From positions 147,850 to 211,849 of the forward strand of contig NZ_JAATEJ010000013.1 of NCBI RefSeq assembly GCF_012034175.1: 64,000 bases of DNA. The letters run 5' to 3'. Position 1 is the stretch's first letter. Each line of letters opens with the position of its first letter. Position numbers and translations under genes: made by a program. The notes beneath the pieces were generated by a model that did not search any database, was not told the DNA's origin, and worked only from the letters and a program-made list of their open reading frames with translations. Source of the stretch: Actinacidiphila epipremni. Its GTDB lineage: Bacteria > Actinomycetota > Actinomycetes > Streptomycetales > Streptomycetaceae. Below, piece by piece: positions 32,889 to 41,307 of the stretch.

Positions 32889-35336
32889 ATGGCCCGCCGC
32901 ACGACGAAGACCCCGCCGCCCGACGACGGTTTCGAGGAGCGCATCCTCGACATCGACGTCGTGGACGAGATGCAGGCGTCGTATCTTGAGTACGCCTACT
33001 CGGTCATCTATGCGCGTGCCCTGCCGGACGCCCGGGACGGCATGAAGCCGGTGCACCGCCGCATCGTCTACCAGATGAACGAGATGGGCCTGCGCCCGGA
33101 CCGCGGCTTCGTCAAGTGCGCCCGGGTCGTCGGCGAGGTGATGGGCAAGCTGCACCCGCACGGCGACGCGTCCATCTACGACGCCATGGTGCGTATGGCG
33201 CAGCCGTTCTCCCAGCGCCTGCCGCTGGTCGACGGGCACGGCAACTTCGGCTCGCTGGACGACATGCCGGCCGCGATGCGGTACACCGAGGCCCGGATGT
33301 CGGGCCCGGCGCAGCTGATGGTGGAGTCGATCGACGAGGACACCGTCGACTTCAACCCCAACTACGACGGCCAGGAGCAGGAGCCCGGCGTCCTGCCGGC
33401 GGCGTATCCGAACCTGCTGGTCAACGGCTCGTCCGGGATCGCGGTCGGGATGGCGACGAACATGCCGCCGCACAACCTGGGCGAGGTCGTCGCGGCGGCC
33501 CGGCATCTGATCCGGTATCCGAACGCGGACCTGGACGCGCTGATGCGGCACGTCCCGGGCCCCGACCTGCCCACCGGCGGCCGGATCATCGGCCTGAGCG
33601 GCATCAGGGACGCGTACGAGACCGGCCGCGGCACGTTCCGGATGCGGGCGACGGTGCGGGTGGAGGACGTCACCGCGCGCCGCAAGGGCCTGGTGGTCAC
33701 CGAACTGCCGTTCAACGTCGGGCCCGAGAAGGTCATCGCCAAGATCAAGGACATGGTCGGCGCGAAGAAGCTCCAGGGCATCGCCGACGTCAAGGACCTC
33801 ACCGACCGCGAGCACGGGCTGCGGCTGGTCATCGAGATCAAGAACGGCTTCAACCCCGAGGCCGTCCTCGAACAGCTCTACAAGCTCACGCCGATGGAGG
33901 ATTCTTTCGGCATCAACAACGTGGCGCTGGTCGACGGCCAGCCGCTCACGCTGGGCCTGCGCGAGCTGCTCCAGGTCTATGTCGACCACCGCTTCGAGGT
34001 GGTGCGGCGGCGCAGCGAGTTCCGCCGCACCAAGCGGCGCGACCGGCTGCACCTGGTGGAGGGCCTGCTGATCGCGCTGGTCGACATCGACGAGGTCATC
34101 GCGCTCATCCGCTCCAGCGACAACGCGGCGCAGGCCAAGGAGCGGCTGATCGAGCGCTTCGGCCTGTCCGACATCCAGACGCAGTACATCCTGGACACCC
34201 CGCTGCGCCGGCTGACCCGCTTCGACCGGATCGAGCTGGAGTCCGAGCGCGACCGGCTGAACGCGGAGATCGCCGAGCTCACCCGGGTCCTGGAGTCGGA
34301 CGCGGAGCTGCGCAAGATGGTGTCGGCGGAGCTGGCGGCCGTCGCCAAGCAGTACGGCACCGAGCGCCGCACGCTGCTGCTGGAGTCGGCGGACACGCCG
34401 GTGACGGCGGTGCCGCTGGAGGTCGCCGACGACCCGTGCCGGGTGCTGCTGTCCTCCACGGGGCTGCTGGCCCGCACCGCGACCGGGGACGGGGTCGGTG
34501 ACGGGGGCGGCAAGCGCGCCAAGCACGACGTGATCGTCTCGGCGGTGCCGACCACGGCCCGCGCCGACATCGGGGCGGTCACCTCGCACGGCCGGCTGCT
34601 GCGGCTGACGGTGATCGACCTGCCGATCCTGCCGGAGGCGGCCGGGCCGCTGACGCTGGCGGGGGGCGCGCCGCTGGCGGAGTTCGTGTCGCTGGAGGAC
34701 GACGAGCGGGTGCTGTGCCTGACGACGCTGGACGAGTCCTCGCCCGGGCTCGCACTCGGCACCGAGCAGGGCGTGGTCAAGCGGGTGGTGCCGGACTACC
34801 CGGCGAACAAGGACGACCTGGAGGTCATCGCGCTCAAGGAGGGCGACCGGGTCGTGGGCGCGGTGGAGCTGCGCACCGGCGAGGAGGACCTGGTCTTCAT
34901 CACCGACGACGCCCAGCTGCTGCGCTACCCGGCCGGCCAGGTGCGCCCGCAGGGCCGCCCGGCCGGCGGTATGGCGGGCATCAAGCTCACCGACGGGGCC
35001 AAGGTGATCTCCTTCACCGCGGTGGACCCGGCGGTCGACGCGGTGGTCTTCACCGTGGCGCGCGGTGAGGGCACGCTGGACGGGGACGGCGAGGGCACGG
35101 CCAAGCTCACTCCGTTCGAGCAGTTCCCGCGCAAGGGCCGGGCGACCGGCGGGGTGCGCTGCCAGCGGTTCCTGCGGGGCGAGTCGGGGCTGATGCTGGC
35201 CTGGGCGGGCGCCGCGCCGGCCCGCGCGGCCACCGCGAGCGGCTCGCCCGCGGAGCTGCCGCCGAAGGACCCGCGCCGGGACGGCTCGGGCGTGCCGCTG
35301 GCCAAGGCGGTCGCGGTGGTGGCCGGCCCGGTGTGA
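32889..35336 (+). CDS. parC: DNA topoisomerase IV subunit A
   Basis: Type IIA topoisomerase subunit A, 815 residues; cuts and rejoins DNA to decatenate chromosomes, as A2B2 with ParE (not in the window). The active tyrosine is Tyr132 in AMRYTEARMS. The quinolone-resistance region reads HPHGDASIYDAMVRMAQPF with Ser95 and Asp98 as in drug-sensitive enzymes. The winged-helix and tower domains extend to about residue 480 and the C-terminal beta-pinwheel follows (LLSSTGLLARTATGDG). It lacks the GyrA box QRRGGKG, which separates it from gyrase. The ATG at 32889 has GAAGGAG upstream at a longish spacing of 11 bases. Confidence 0.93.
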   Translation: MARRTTKTPPPDDGFEERILDIDVVDEMQASYLEYAYSVIYARALPDARDGMKPVHRRIVYQMNEMGLRPDRGFVKCARVVGEVMGKLHPHGDASIYDAMVRMAQPFSQRLPLVDGHGNFGSLDDMPAAMRYTEARMSGPAQLMVESIDEDTVDFNPNYDGQEQEPGVLPAAYPNLLVNGSSGIAVGMATNMPPHNLGEVVAAARHLIRYPNADLDALMRHVPGPDLPTGGRIIGLSGIRDAYETGRGTFRMRATVRVEDVTARRKGLVVTELPFNVGPEKVIAKIKDMVGAKKLQGIADVKDLTDREHGLRLVIEIKNGFNPEAVLEQLYKLTPMEDSFGINNVALVDGQPLTLGLRELLQVYVDHRFEVVRRRSEFRRTKRRDRLHLVEGLLIALVDIDEVIALIRSSDNAAQAKERLIERFGLSDIQTQYILDTPLRRLTRFDRIELESERDRLNAEIAELTRVLESDAELRKMVSAELAAVAKQYGTERRTLLLESADTPVTAVPLEVADDPCRVLLSSTGLLARTATGDGVGDGGGKRAKHDVIVSAVPTTARADIGAVTSHGRLLRLTVIDLPILPEAAGPLTLAGGAPLAEFVSLEDDERVLCLTTLDESSPGLALGTEQGVVKRVVPDYPANKDDLEVIALKEGDRVVGAVELRTGEEDLVFITDDAQLLRYPAGQVRPQGRPAGGMAGIKLTDGAKVISFTAVDPAVDAVVFTVARGEGTLDGDGEGTAKLTPFEQFPRKGRATGGVRCQRFLRGESGLMLAWAGAAPARAATASGSPAELPPKDPRRDGSGVPLAKAVAVVAGPV

Positions 35337-35405
35337 GCGGTGGCGGCACGCGCGGTGTGAGCCGCGGCCCGCGGGGGGGGGTGCCCGGCCGGCGGGCGTG
35401 ACGCT

Positions 35406-35460
35406 CTGGCGTTCTGACGGCCGGCCTGACGTCCTGACGTCCTGGCGTTCTGACGGCCGG
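35406..35460 (+). repeat. Direct repeats between parC and the sucrase/ferredoxin gene
   Basis: CTGGCGTTCTGACGGCCGG occurs exactly twice (35406-35424 and 35442-35460), and CTGACGTC is repeated twice between the copies. A run of ten G lies just upstream at 35372-35381. Confidence 0.8.
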
Positions 35461-35498
35461 TCGGCGGGGGCCTGGCCGGCCGCGGGGCCGCCGGCGGC

Positions 35499-35504
35499 TA
35501 GGCT
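35499..35504 (+). promoter_or_regulatory. -10 box for a leaderless transcript
   Basis: TAGGCT ends six bases before the GTG at 35511, placing the predicted transcription start on the first base of the start codon. No Shine-Dalgarno sequence is present. Confidence 0.6.
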
Positions 35505-35510
35505 CGCCGG

Positions 35511-36422
35511 GTGAGTACGTGTACGTCCGCGTCGGCGGAGCTCGGCGAACCCGTGGGCGCCACGGCGGCCACCGCCACCACCTGGCTGCTGGTCGAGCAG
35601 CCGGGGCCGTGGGGCGCGAAGGCGCTGACGGCGAGCCATCTCGACCCGGCCGTCGGCCGGGAGCTGGACCGGCGGGCGGGCGGCACCGGGGTGCGGGTCG
35701 CGCTGATCCGCCGGCCCGGGCGGCATGCCGACCTGCACGCCTCGGCGGCCCGGCGCCGGGTGTTCGTCGCGCACACCGCGCCGGGCGACTCATGGGTGCG
35801 CACGGACACGGTCGCCGATCCGGCGGCGCTGACGGAGCTGGACTTCGCGGGGCTGGGCGCGGGCGCGCACGACGGTTTCGGCGCCGCGCACGTGGGCCCG
35901 CCGCTGGCGCTGGTGTGCACCAACGGCCGCCGGGACCGCTGCTGCGCGGTGCAGGGCCGCCCGCTCGCCGCGGCCCTGGCCGCATCCGGCGGCGCGGACG
36001 CCTGGGAGGTCACCCACCTGGGCGGACACCGCTTCGCCCCGACCATGGTCGTCCTGCCCTTCGGCTACGCCTACGGCCGGGTCGACACGCGGCTGGCCAA
36101 GGAGGTGCTGGAGGCGGCGCGCACCGGCCGGATCGTGCCGGACGGCTGCCGCGGCCGGTCGTACTGGGACCGCCCGCAGCAGGCCGCCGACCTCGCCGTA
36201 CGCGCCCGCTCCGGGGAGGACCGGGAGGGCGCGCTGAACGTCGCCGGCACGACGCAGGACGGCCCCGGCCGCTGGACGGTCCGGGTCGCCCACCTCGACG
36301 GCCGGGCCTGGGACGTCGAGGTGTCCCGTACGGCCTGCGAGCCGCCCCGCCCGGAGAGCTGCGGCGCGCCGCTCGGCACTCCGGCCCGCATGACGGCGGA
36401 CCGGGTCACCCCGGCGGCCTGA
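35511..36422 (+). CDS. Sucrase/ferredoxin-like family protein
   Basis: Member of the sucrase/ferredoxin-like (Suc_Fer) family, 303 residues, thioredoxin-fold [2Fe-2S]-type proteins common in actinomycetes but without a settled function. Family motifs: TWLLVEQPGPWGAKALTAS at the N-terminus, the cysteine cluster LVCTNGRRDRCCAVQGRPLA, and the His motif THLGGHRFAPTMVVLPFG. The sucrase name is historical and should not be taken as an activity. GTG at 35511 is the start; a TANNNT box six bases upstream and the absence of a ribosome site indicate a leaderless message. It converges with the symporter gene, 35 bases from its stop. Confidence 0.9.
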   Translation: MSTCTSASAELGEPVGATAATATTWLLVEQPGPWGAKALTASHLDPAVGRELDRRAGGTGVRVALIRRPGRHADLHASAARRRVFVAHTAPGDSWVRTDTVADPAALTELDFAGLGAGAHDGFGAAHVGPPLALVCTNGRRDRCCAVQGRPLAAALAASGGADAWEVTHLGGHRFAPTMVVLPFGYAYGRVDTRLAKEVLEAARTGRIVPDGCRGRSYWDRPQQAADLAVRARSGEDREGALNVAGTTQDGPGRWTVRVAHLDGRAWDVEVSRTACEPPRPESCGAPLGTPARMTADRVTPAA

Positions 36423-36457
36423 CCGGCTCCTGGCGCAGCCCGCCGGCCGCCGGGCGG

Positions 36458-38119
36458 TCACACCGCGCCGGCCCCGGTCAGCGACCGCACCTCCGTCTCG
36501 GCGAACCGCTGCGGGTCGGCGGGCTCCGGCGAGAGCACCGTGCCGAGCCAGCCGGCGAGGAAGCCGGTCGGGATGGAGATCAGGCCCGGGTTCTCCAGCG
36601 GGAAGACATGGAAGTCCACCCCGGGGAACAGCGCGTCCGGCCGCCCCGACACCACCGGCGAGAGCACCACCAGCAGCAGCGCGGGCACCAGCCCGCCGTA
36701 AACCGCCCACACCGACCCGCGGGTGGTGAAGCGCCGCCAGAACAGCGAGTACAGCAGCGCCGGCAGGTTCGCCGAGGCCGCCACCGCGAAGGCCAGGCCC
36801 ACCAGGAAGGCGATGTTCTGGTCCTGGGCGAGCAGGCTCAGCGCGATGGCCGCGGCCCCGATGCCCACCGCGGCGAACCGGGCGATCCGCACCTCGTCCT
36901 GCTCCATCGCGTCCTGCGGCTCGCGCCTGCCGTGCCGGCCCGAGGGGCGGCGCAGCGCGGTGTACAGGTCGTGCGCCACCGACGCCGACGAGGCCAGCGT
37001 GATGCCGGCCACCACGGCGAGGATCGTCGCGAAGGCCACCGCGCCGACGACGGCGAACAGCACCGTCCCGCCGGTGGTGCCCGCCCCGCCGCCCAGCGCC
37101 TCGGCCAGCAGCGGCACCGCGGTGTTCCCCGCGGCGTTGGACCCGCGCACGGTGTCCGATCCGACCACGGCCGCCGCGCCGAAGCCCAGCACGATCGTCA
37201 TCAGGTAGAACGCCCCGATCAGCCCGATCGCCCACACCGCCGACTGCCGTGCCGAGCGCGCGGTCGGCACGGTGAAGAAGCGCGTCAGGATGTGCGGCAG
37301 GCCCGCCGTGCCGAGCACCAGCGCCAGGCCCAGGCTGATGAAGTCCAGCCGTGACGTCCAGCCCCCGCCGTATTTCAGGCCGGGCGCCAGGAACGCGTCC
37401 CCGTGCCCGCTGCCGCCGGCCGCGGACCGCAGCAGGTCGTCGACGTTGCCGTGGAAGCGCCACAGCACCATCACCGTCAGCAGGATCGTGCCGCCCATCA
37501 GCAGCACCGTCTTGACGATCTGGATCCAGGTGGTGGCCCGCATCCCGCCGAAGGTCACATAGAAGACCATCAGCGCGCCGACGCCGATCACCGCCCAGGT
37601 GCGCGCCGCCGTGCTCTCCCCGCCGAGCAGCAGCCCGACCAGGCTGCCGGCGCCGACCATCTGCGCCACCAGGTACAGCACCGACACCACGACCGACGAC
37701 GTCCCCGCCGCGATCCGCACCGGCCGCTGCCGCATCCTGGCCGACAGCACGTCCGCCAGGGTGTAGCGCCCGCAGTTGCGCACCAGCTCGGCCACCAGCA
37801 TGAGCACCACGAGCCAGGCGACCAGGAAGCCCACCGAATACAGCAGCCCGTCGTAGCCGTACAGCGCGATCAGCCCCGAGATGCCGAGGAAGGACGCCGC
37901 CGACATGTAGTCGCCGGAGATGGCGAAGCCGTTCTCCATCGGGCTGAACATCCGCCCGCCGGCGAAGAACTCCACCGACGAGCTGCGCCGCCGCCCCGCC
38001 CACGCGGTGATCACCAGTGTCACCGTCACGAACACCGTGAACAGCACCACGGCCAGGCCCTGGTGCTCCCCCGCCGAATCCGCCAGATACACCCCCGCCG
38101 CCATCCGCCCGCCGCTCAC
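36458..38119 (-). CDS. Sodium:solute symporter, acetate/pyruvate permease type
   Basis: Cation-coupled symporter of the SSS family, 553 residues with about 13 membrane segments, of the ActP/MctC (acetate, pyruvate, propionate) branch. Marks: EFFAGGRMFSPMENGFAISG and DYMSAASFLGISGLIALYG near the N-terminus, VLGTAGLPHILTRFFTVPTA in the middle, and the sodium-site region FATILAVVAGITLASSASVA. GTG at 38119 overlaps the stop of the DUF485 gene (GTGA). DUF485 followed by an SSS permease is the standard arrangement for acetate uptake. A two-component system and a membrane protein lie directly upstream on the same strand and may control it. Confidence 0.93.
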   Translation of the reverse strand: MSGGRMAAGVYLADSAGEHQGLAVVLFTVFVTVTLVITAWAGRRRSSSVEFFAGGRMFSPMENGFAISGDYMSAASFLGISGLIALYGYDGLLYSVGFLVAWLVVLMLVAELVRNCGRYTLADVLSARMRQRPVRIAAGTSSVVVSVLYLVAQMVGAGSLVGLLLGGESTAARTWAVIGVGALMVFYVTFGGMRATTWIQIVKTVLLMGGTILLTVMVLWRFHGNVDDLLRSAAGGSGHGDAFLAPGLKYGGGWTSRLDFISLGLALVLGTAGLPHILTRFFTVPTARSARQSAVWAIGLIGAFYLMTIVLGFGAAAVVGSDTVRGSNAAGNTAVPLLAEALGGGAGTTGGTVLFAVVGAVAFATILAVVAGITLASSASVAHDLYTALRRPSGRHGRREPQDAMEQDEVRIARFAAVGIGAAAIALSLLAQDQNIAFLVGLAFAVAASANLPALLYSLFWRRFTTRGSVWAVYGGLVPALLLVVLSPVVSGRPDALFPGVDFHVFPLENPGLISIPTGFLAGWLGTVLSPEPADPQRFAETEVRSLTGAGAV

Positions 38120-38595
38120 CGCACCCGCTCCTGTCCGGTCCTGGTCGCCAGCGTCCACCGCAGGTCCAGGGCCGCCTGGTCCCTGCGCAGCCTGGCGTGC
38201 CGGGCGTAGGCCCAGGTCAGCAGGAACGTCGTGGCGAACTGCGCCAGCCCGGCCACCATCGCCACATTGACCTGCCCGGCGACCCGGCGGCCCATCAGCC
38301 CCGGCGCCGTGGTGGCCATCACGACGTAGAGCAGATACCAGGTCACGAATGCCGCGGCCATCGGGAACGCGAACCCCCGATACCGCTGCCGCACTTCCCG
38401 GAACGCGGCGCTCAGCTGCACCTCCTCATAGATAGCCCCCCGGTCCCCCGTTGTCCCCGCGGCAGCCGGCGCCCTCTCCTCAGGGGGCGCCGCGGGCACC
38501 GTCTGGCCGGGCAGCCAGAGCCCCGCGGCTCCGGCATCCCGCCATGGGTCGTCCACGCGCAGCGCCAAAGGGTCGCCGCCGTCGTGCTTGTCCAC
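38116..38595 (-). CDS. DUF485 membrane protein (symporter partner)
   Basis: Small membrane protein of 159 residues. After a disordered Pro/Ala-rich N-terminus, the DUF485 domain has two membrane segments (FAFPMAAAFVTWYLLYVVMA and QVNVAMVAGLAQFATTFLLT). It is typically encoded just before an acetate/pyruvate SSS permease, as here with a GTGA overlap, and is thought to assist it. GTG at 38595 is preferred because AAGGAGA lies six bases upstream; a longer in-frame reading has no ribosome site. A 94-base gap separates it from the response regulator. Confidence 0.9.
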   Translation of the reverse strand: MDKHDGGDPLALRVDDPWRDAGAAGLWLPGQTVPAAPPEERAPAAAGTTGDRGAIYEEVQLSAAFREVRQRYRGFAFPMAAAFVTWYLLYVVMATTAPGLMGRRVAGQVNVAMVAGLAQFATTFLLTWAYARHARLRRDQAALDLRWTLATRTGQERVR

Positions 38596-38689
38596 CGAAC
38601 TCTCCTTGCTCCACGGCCAGATGAACCGTGTGCTCAATCATGGACAGAGCGGGAAGATCACGGACGACTATCGCGAAACGTTCAGCACA

Positions 38690-39412
38690 TCAGGTGATCC
38701 CGTGGCGGTAGGCGTATCCGACCGCCTGCGCCCGGTCGCGCACCCCGGTCTTCGCGAAGAGGTTGTTGATATGCGTCTTCACCGTGGCCATGCTCACGTG
38801 CAGCCGCCCGGCGATCTCGGTGTTGGACAGCCCCGCGGCCACCAGCGCCAGCACTTCCGCCTCCCGGACCGTCAACCCGTCGGGCAGCTCCGGCGTGTCG
38901 CGCTGACGGCGCCCCGCTCCCCGCCTCCCCCGCACCCCTTCAGCACCCTCAGCCCCGTAAGCCTCCCTCGCCCCTTTCACCTCCTCCGCCTCCCGTGCCG
39001 TCAGCTTCTCCAGCACCCGGGCCTGCAGCGCCGGCGACAGCCCGGCCTTGCCGTCGGTGACATCCGCGATCACCCGGGCGATCTCGTCCCCTCCGGCGTC
39101 CTTGGTCAGATAGCCGCGCGCCCCCGCCCGCAGCGCCGGGAACAGCGAATCGTCGTCGTCGTACGTCGTGAGCACCACCACCTGCGTCCCCGGATGCTCG
39201 GCCCTGATCCGCCGGGTCGCCTCCACCCCGTCGCACCGCGGCATGCGCAGGTCCATCAGCACCACGTCCGGCCCGCGCTCGGCGACCAGCCGCACCGCCT
39301 CCTCCCCGTCCGCCGCCGCGCCCACCACCTCGATACCGGGCAGCAGCCCGAGCAGCATCACGATCCCCTCGCGCACGACCGTCTGGTCGTCCGCGACCAC
39401 CACCCGCCTCAT
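38690..39412 (-). CDS. NarL/FixJ-type response regulator
   Basis: Two-component response regulator of 240 residues. The receiver domain has Asp8/Asp9 in VVVADDQ, the phosphorylated Asp54 in VVLMDLRMP, Thr in VVLTTYDDDD and Lys in YLTKDAGG. The LuxR-type DNA-binding domain is at the end (LTVREAEVLALVAAGLSNTE, VSMATVKTHINNLFAKTG). The linker is unusually long and Gly/Arg/Glu-rich (about 40 residues near 140-178). ATG at 39412 overlaps the stop of the histidine kinase by four bases (ATGA). It is probably the partner of that kinase and perhaps controls the acetate-permease genes just downstream. Confidence 0.95.
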   Translation of the reverse strand: MRRVVVADDQTVVREGIVMLLGLLPGIEVVGAAADGEEAVRLVAERGPDVVLMDLRMPRCDGVEATRRIRAEHPGTQVVVLTTYDDDDSLFPALRAGARGYLTKDAGGDEIARVIADVTDGKAGLSPALQARVLEKLTAREAEEVKGAREAYGAEGAEGVRGRRGAGRRQRDTPELPDGLTVREAEVLALVAAGLSNTEIAGRLHVSMATVKTHINNLFAKTGVRDRAQAVGYAYRHGIT

Positions 39413-40563
39413 GCGGGCACCCGCAAGCGCACCACGAATCCCTCCTCCGCCGGCCCGGCGTCCAGTGCGCCGCCCAGCAGTTCGGCGCGCTCCCGCATCC
39501 CCACAAGACCGTAGCCGGAGCCGGTGGACCCCAGAGAGTTATCCACAGGCGCCTTGCCGCCGTAGTCCCGGAACTCCAGCTCCACCTCCTGCGGCCGGTA
39601 CTCCAGCCGCAGCTCCACCCGTGCTCCCGGCGCGTGCTTGCGCACATTGGTCATGGCCTCCTGCGCCACCCGCCGCACCGCGAGCCCGGCCTCCGCCGGC
39701 AGCCCGCGCGACGGGCCCGCCACCACCAGCCGGGCGCCCTCGGCCGACACCAGCTCCCGCAGGAAGTCCTCGACCGGCGACATGTCGCCGCGCAGCGCCG
39801 ACAGCGCCTGCCGGGTCTCGGCCAGCCCCTCGCGGGCCATCCGGCGCGCCGCCACGACCCTTTCCAGCACCACCTCCCGGTCCGCGCCCCGCTCGATCAG
39901 CAGCCGGGCCGCCTCCAGATGCACGGTCTGCGCCGACAGGCTGTGCGCCAGCACGTCATGGATCTCCCGGGCGATCCGCGCCCGCTCGTCCAGCGCGGCG
40001 GTCTCCGCCTCCGCCTTGAGCGCCGCCCGCTCCTGCGCGTGCAGCCGCTGCGCCTGGCCGCGCGCCTCCGCGTCCAGCCGCGCGGTGTAGCCCAGCAGGC
40101 ACAGGCCCGCGACCGTCAGCAGCGACACCAGCCAGCCGTCCGAGCGGCCCAGCAACCCGAAGTCCACCAGCGCGACCGCCGCCAGCGGCACAGCCGCGCC
40201 CAGCGGCAGCCGCTGGATGGAGACCACCGCCGACGCGCACAGCAGCACCCCGGCCGCGACCGGCGCGCCCAGCGCCTGGCACGCCGCGCCGCCGCCCACC
40301 AGCAACGCGATCAGGCCCACCGACGGCCACAGCAGATGCCGCAGCGTGCAGCGGAAGAACAGCCACAGCACCACGCTCCCGGCGGCGATGCCGAGCAGCG
40401 CCAACGCCGTCTGCCAGCCCGCCAGCTGGGTCTTCGCGACCGTCGACCACACCGCGAGGGCCAGCAGCACTACCCGGACGCCGGCACCGATCCCGCGCCG
40501 GCGCGCCGACCGGTGCGAGCGGTCCAGGGCCTCCCGGGAGGGCCAGGACGTCCACATACTCAT
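39409..40563 (-). CDS. NarL-family sensor histidine kinase
   Basis: Membrane sensor kinase of 384 residues. Four or five membrane segments occupy about 28-160 with almost no extracellular loop, so it probably senses something in or near the membrane. A short coiled coil (about 162-190) leads to a HisKA_3 domain with phosphorylated His202 in REIHDVLAHSLSAQTVHLEA. The ATPase domain has the N box NVRKHAP and GSGYGLVGMRERAELLGG. ATG at 40563 overlaps the stop of the small membrane protein gene (ATGA), and its own stop overlaps the response regulator gene (ATGA). Confidence 0.93.
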   Translation of the reverse strand: MSMWTSWPSREALDRSHRSARRRGIGAGVRVVLLALAVWSTVAKTQLAGWQTALALLGIAAGSVVLWLFFRCTLRHLLWPSVGLIALLVGGGAACQALGAPVAAGVLLCASAVVSIQRLPLGAAVPLAAVALVDFGLLGRSDGWLVSLLTVAGLCLLGYTARLDAEARGQAQRLHAQERAALKAEAETAALDERARIAREIHDVLAHSLSAQTVHLEAARLLIERGADREVVLERVVAARRMAREGLAETRQALSALRGDMSPVEDFLRELVSAEGARLVVAGPSRGLPAEAGLAVRRVAQEAMTNVRKHAPGARVELRLEYRPQEVELEFRDYGGKAPVDNSLGSTGSGYGLVGMRERAELLGGALDAGPAEEGFVVRLRVPA

Positions 40564-41039
40564 GCAACCGTACGGTACGACGGCTCCACGGCCCGGGCCC
40601 TGTGCACGAGCAGCGCGGCACGTATCAGCAGCGTCAGGGCGACCGCGAGCAGCACGGAGCCGCTGCCCTCGTGCACCCCGAGCGCGGCGCCCGCGCCGTA
40701 CAGCCCGATCCGCAGGGCTATGCCGACGCCCCACACGGCCAGGCTCGCCTTCGTGCCCTGCGACCACACCGCGCCGTCCGGCTCCCGCCACACCCGGGTG
40801 GTCCCCGCCCAGGCCAGGCCGATACCGGCGCCCACCAGCAGCTCGGCGACCAGCAGCGCGACGGACGCCCCGCGGTGCGCCGGGTCGGTCAGGCCCCCGT
40901 CCCGTATCGCCAGCACCAGCAGCACCGCCGGGATCAGCCACCAGCGACCGCCCGCGGAGATCTGGCGCGGGCGGACCTGGCGGGCGATGACCAGGCCGAT
41001 GACCGCGACGATCACCAGAGCACTGAGCCAAGCGGACAT
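40560..41039 (-). CDS. Membrane protein, CcdC/DUF1453-like
   Basis: Integral membrane protein of 159 residues with about five hydrophobic segments (WLSALVIVAVIGLVIARQVR, WWLIPAVLLVLAIRD, VALLVAELLVGAGIGLAWAG and others). The RQVRPRQISAGGRWWLIPA loop and TRVWREPDGAVWSQGTKA resemble CcdC/DUF1453-type proteins. It is translated just ahead of the histidine kinase with an ATGA overlap, so it may be an accessory sensor for the two-component system. Start ATG at 41039 with GGAGGCG upstream. Function not known. Confidence 0.75.
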   Translation of the reverse strand: MSAWLSALVIVAVIGLVIARQVRPRQISAGGRWWLIPAVLLVLAIRDGGLTDPAHRGASVALLVAELLVGAGIGLAWAGTTRVWREPDGAVWSQGTKASLAVWGVGIALRIGLYGAGAALGVHEGSGSVLLAVALTLLIRAALLVHRARAVEPSYRTVA

Positions 41040-41072
41040 GACGGGCGCCTCCGTAGCGTGGGCCGGCGACTG

Positions 41073-41106
41073 CCGGCGGACTGCCGATCACCGGCGGACT
41101 GCCGAT
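41073..41106 (+). repeat. Short direct repeat in divergent region
   Basis: CCGGCGGACTGCCGAT occurs twice (41073-41088 and 41091-41106), in the 268-base divergent region between the small membrane protein and the DUF4132 gene. Confidence 0.8.
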
Positions 41107-41165
41107 GTCGTCGAATCTACGGAAACCCGCTGGTCAAAGGATCAAGCCCCGGGTTGAACCTTTCC

Positions 41166-41183
41166 CTCCACCCCCGGGTGGAG
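41166..41183. repeat. Perfect palindrome upstream of the DUF4132 gene
   Basis: CTCCACCC-CC-GGGTGGAG, eight-base arms with a two-base centre. It is a candidate operator or hairpin for either divergent gene. Confidence 0.5.
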
Positions 41184-41307
41184 ATCCCGGCCCCGGCCCA
41201 CCCCCGCCGGGGTCACGGACACCGAAGGCGCTGTCAGTGGGTGCCACTAGTGTGACCGCCACGTGAGCAGGTGATCATCCGGCCACGCGTTCGGCGGAGG
41301 AGGGGCT

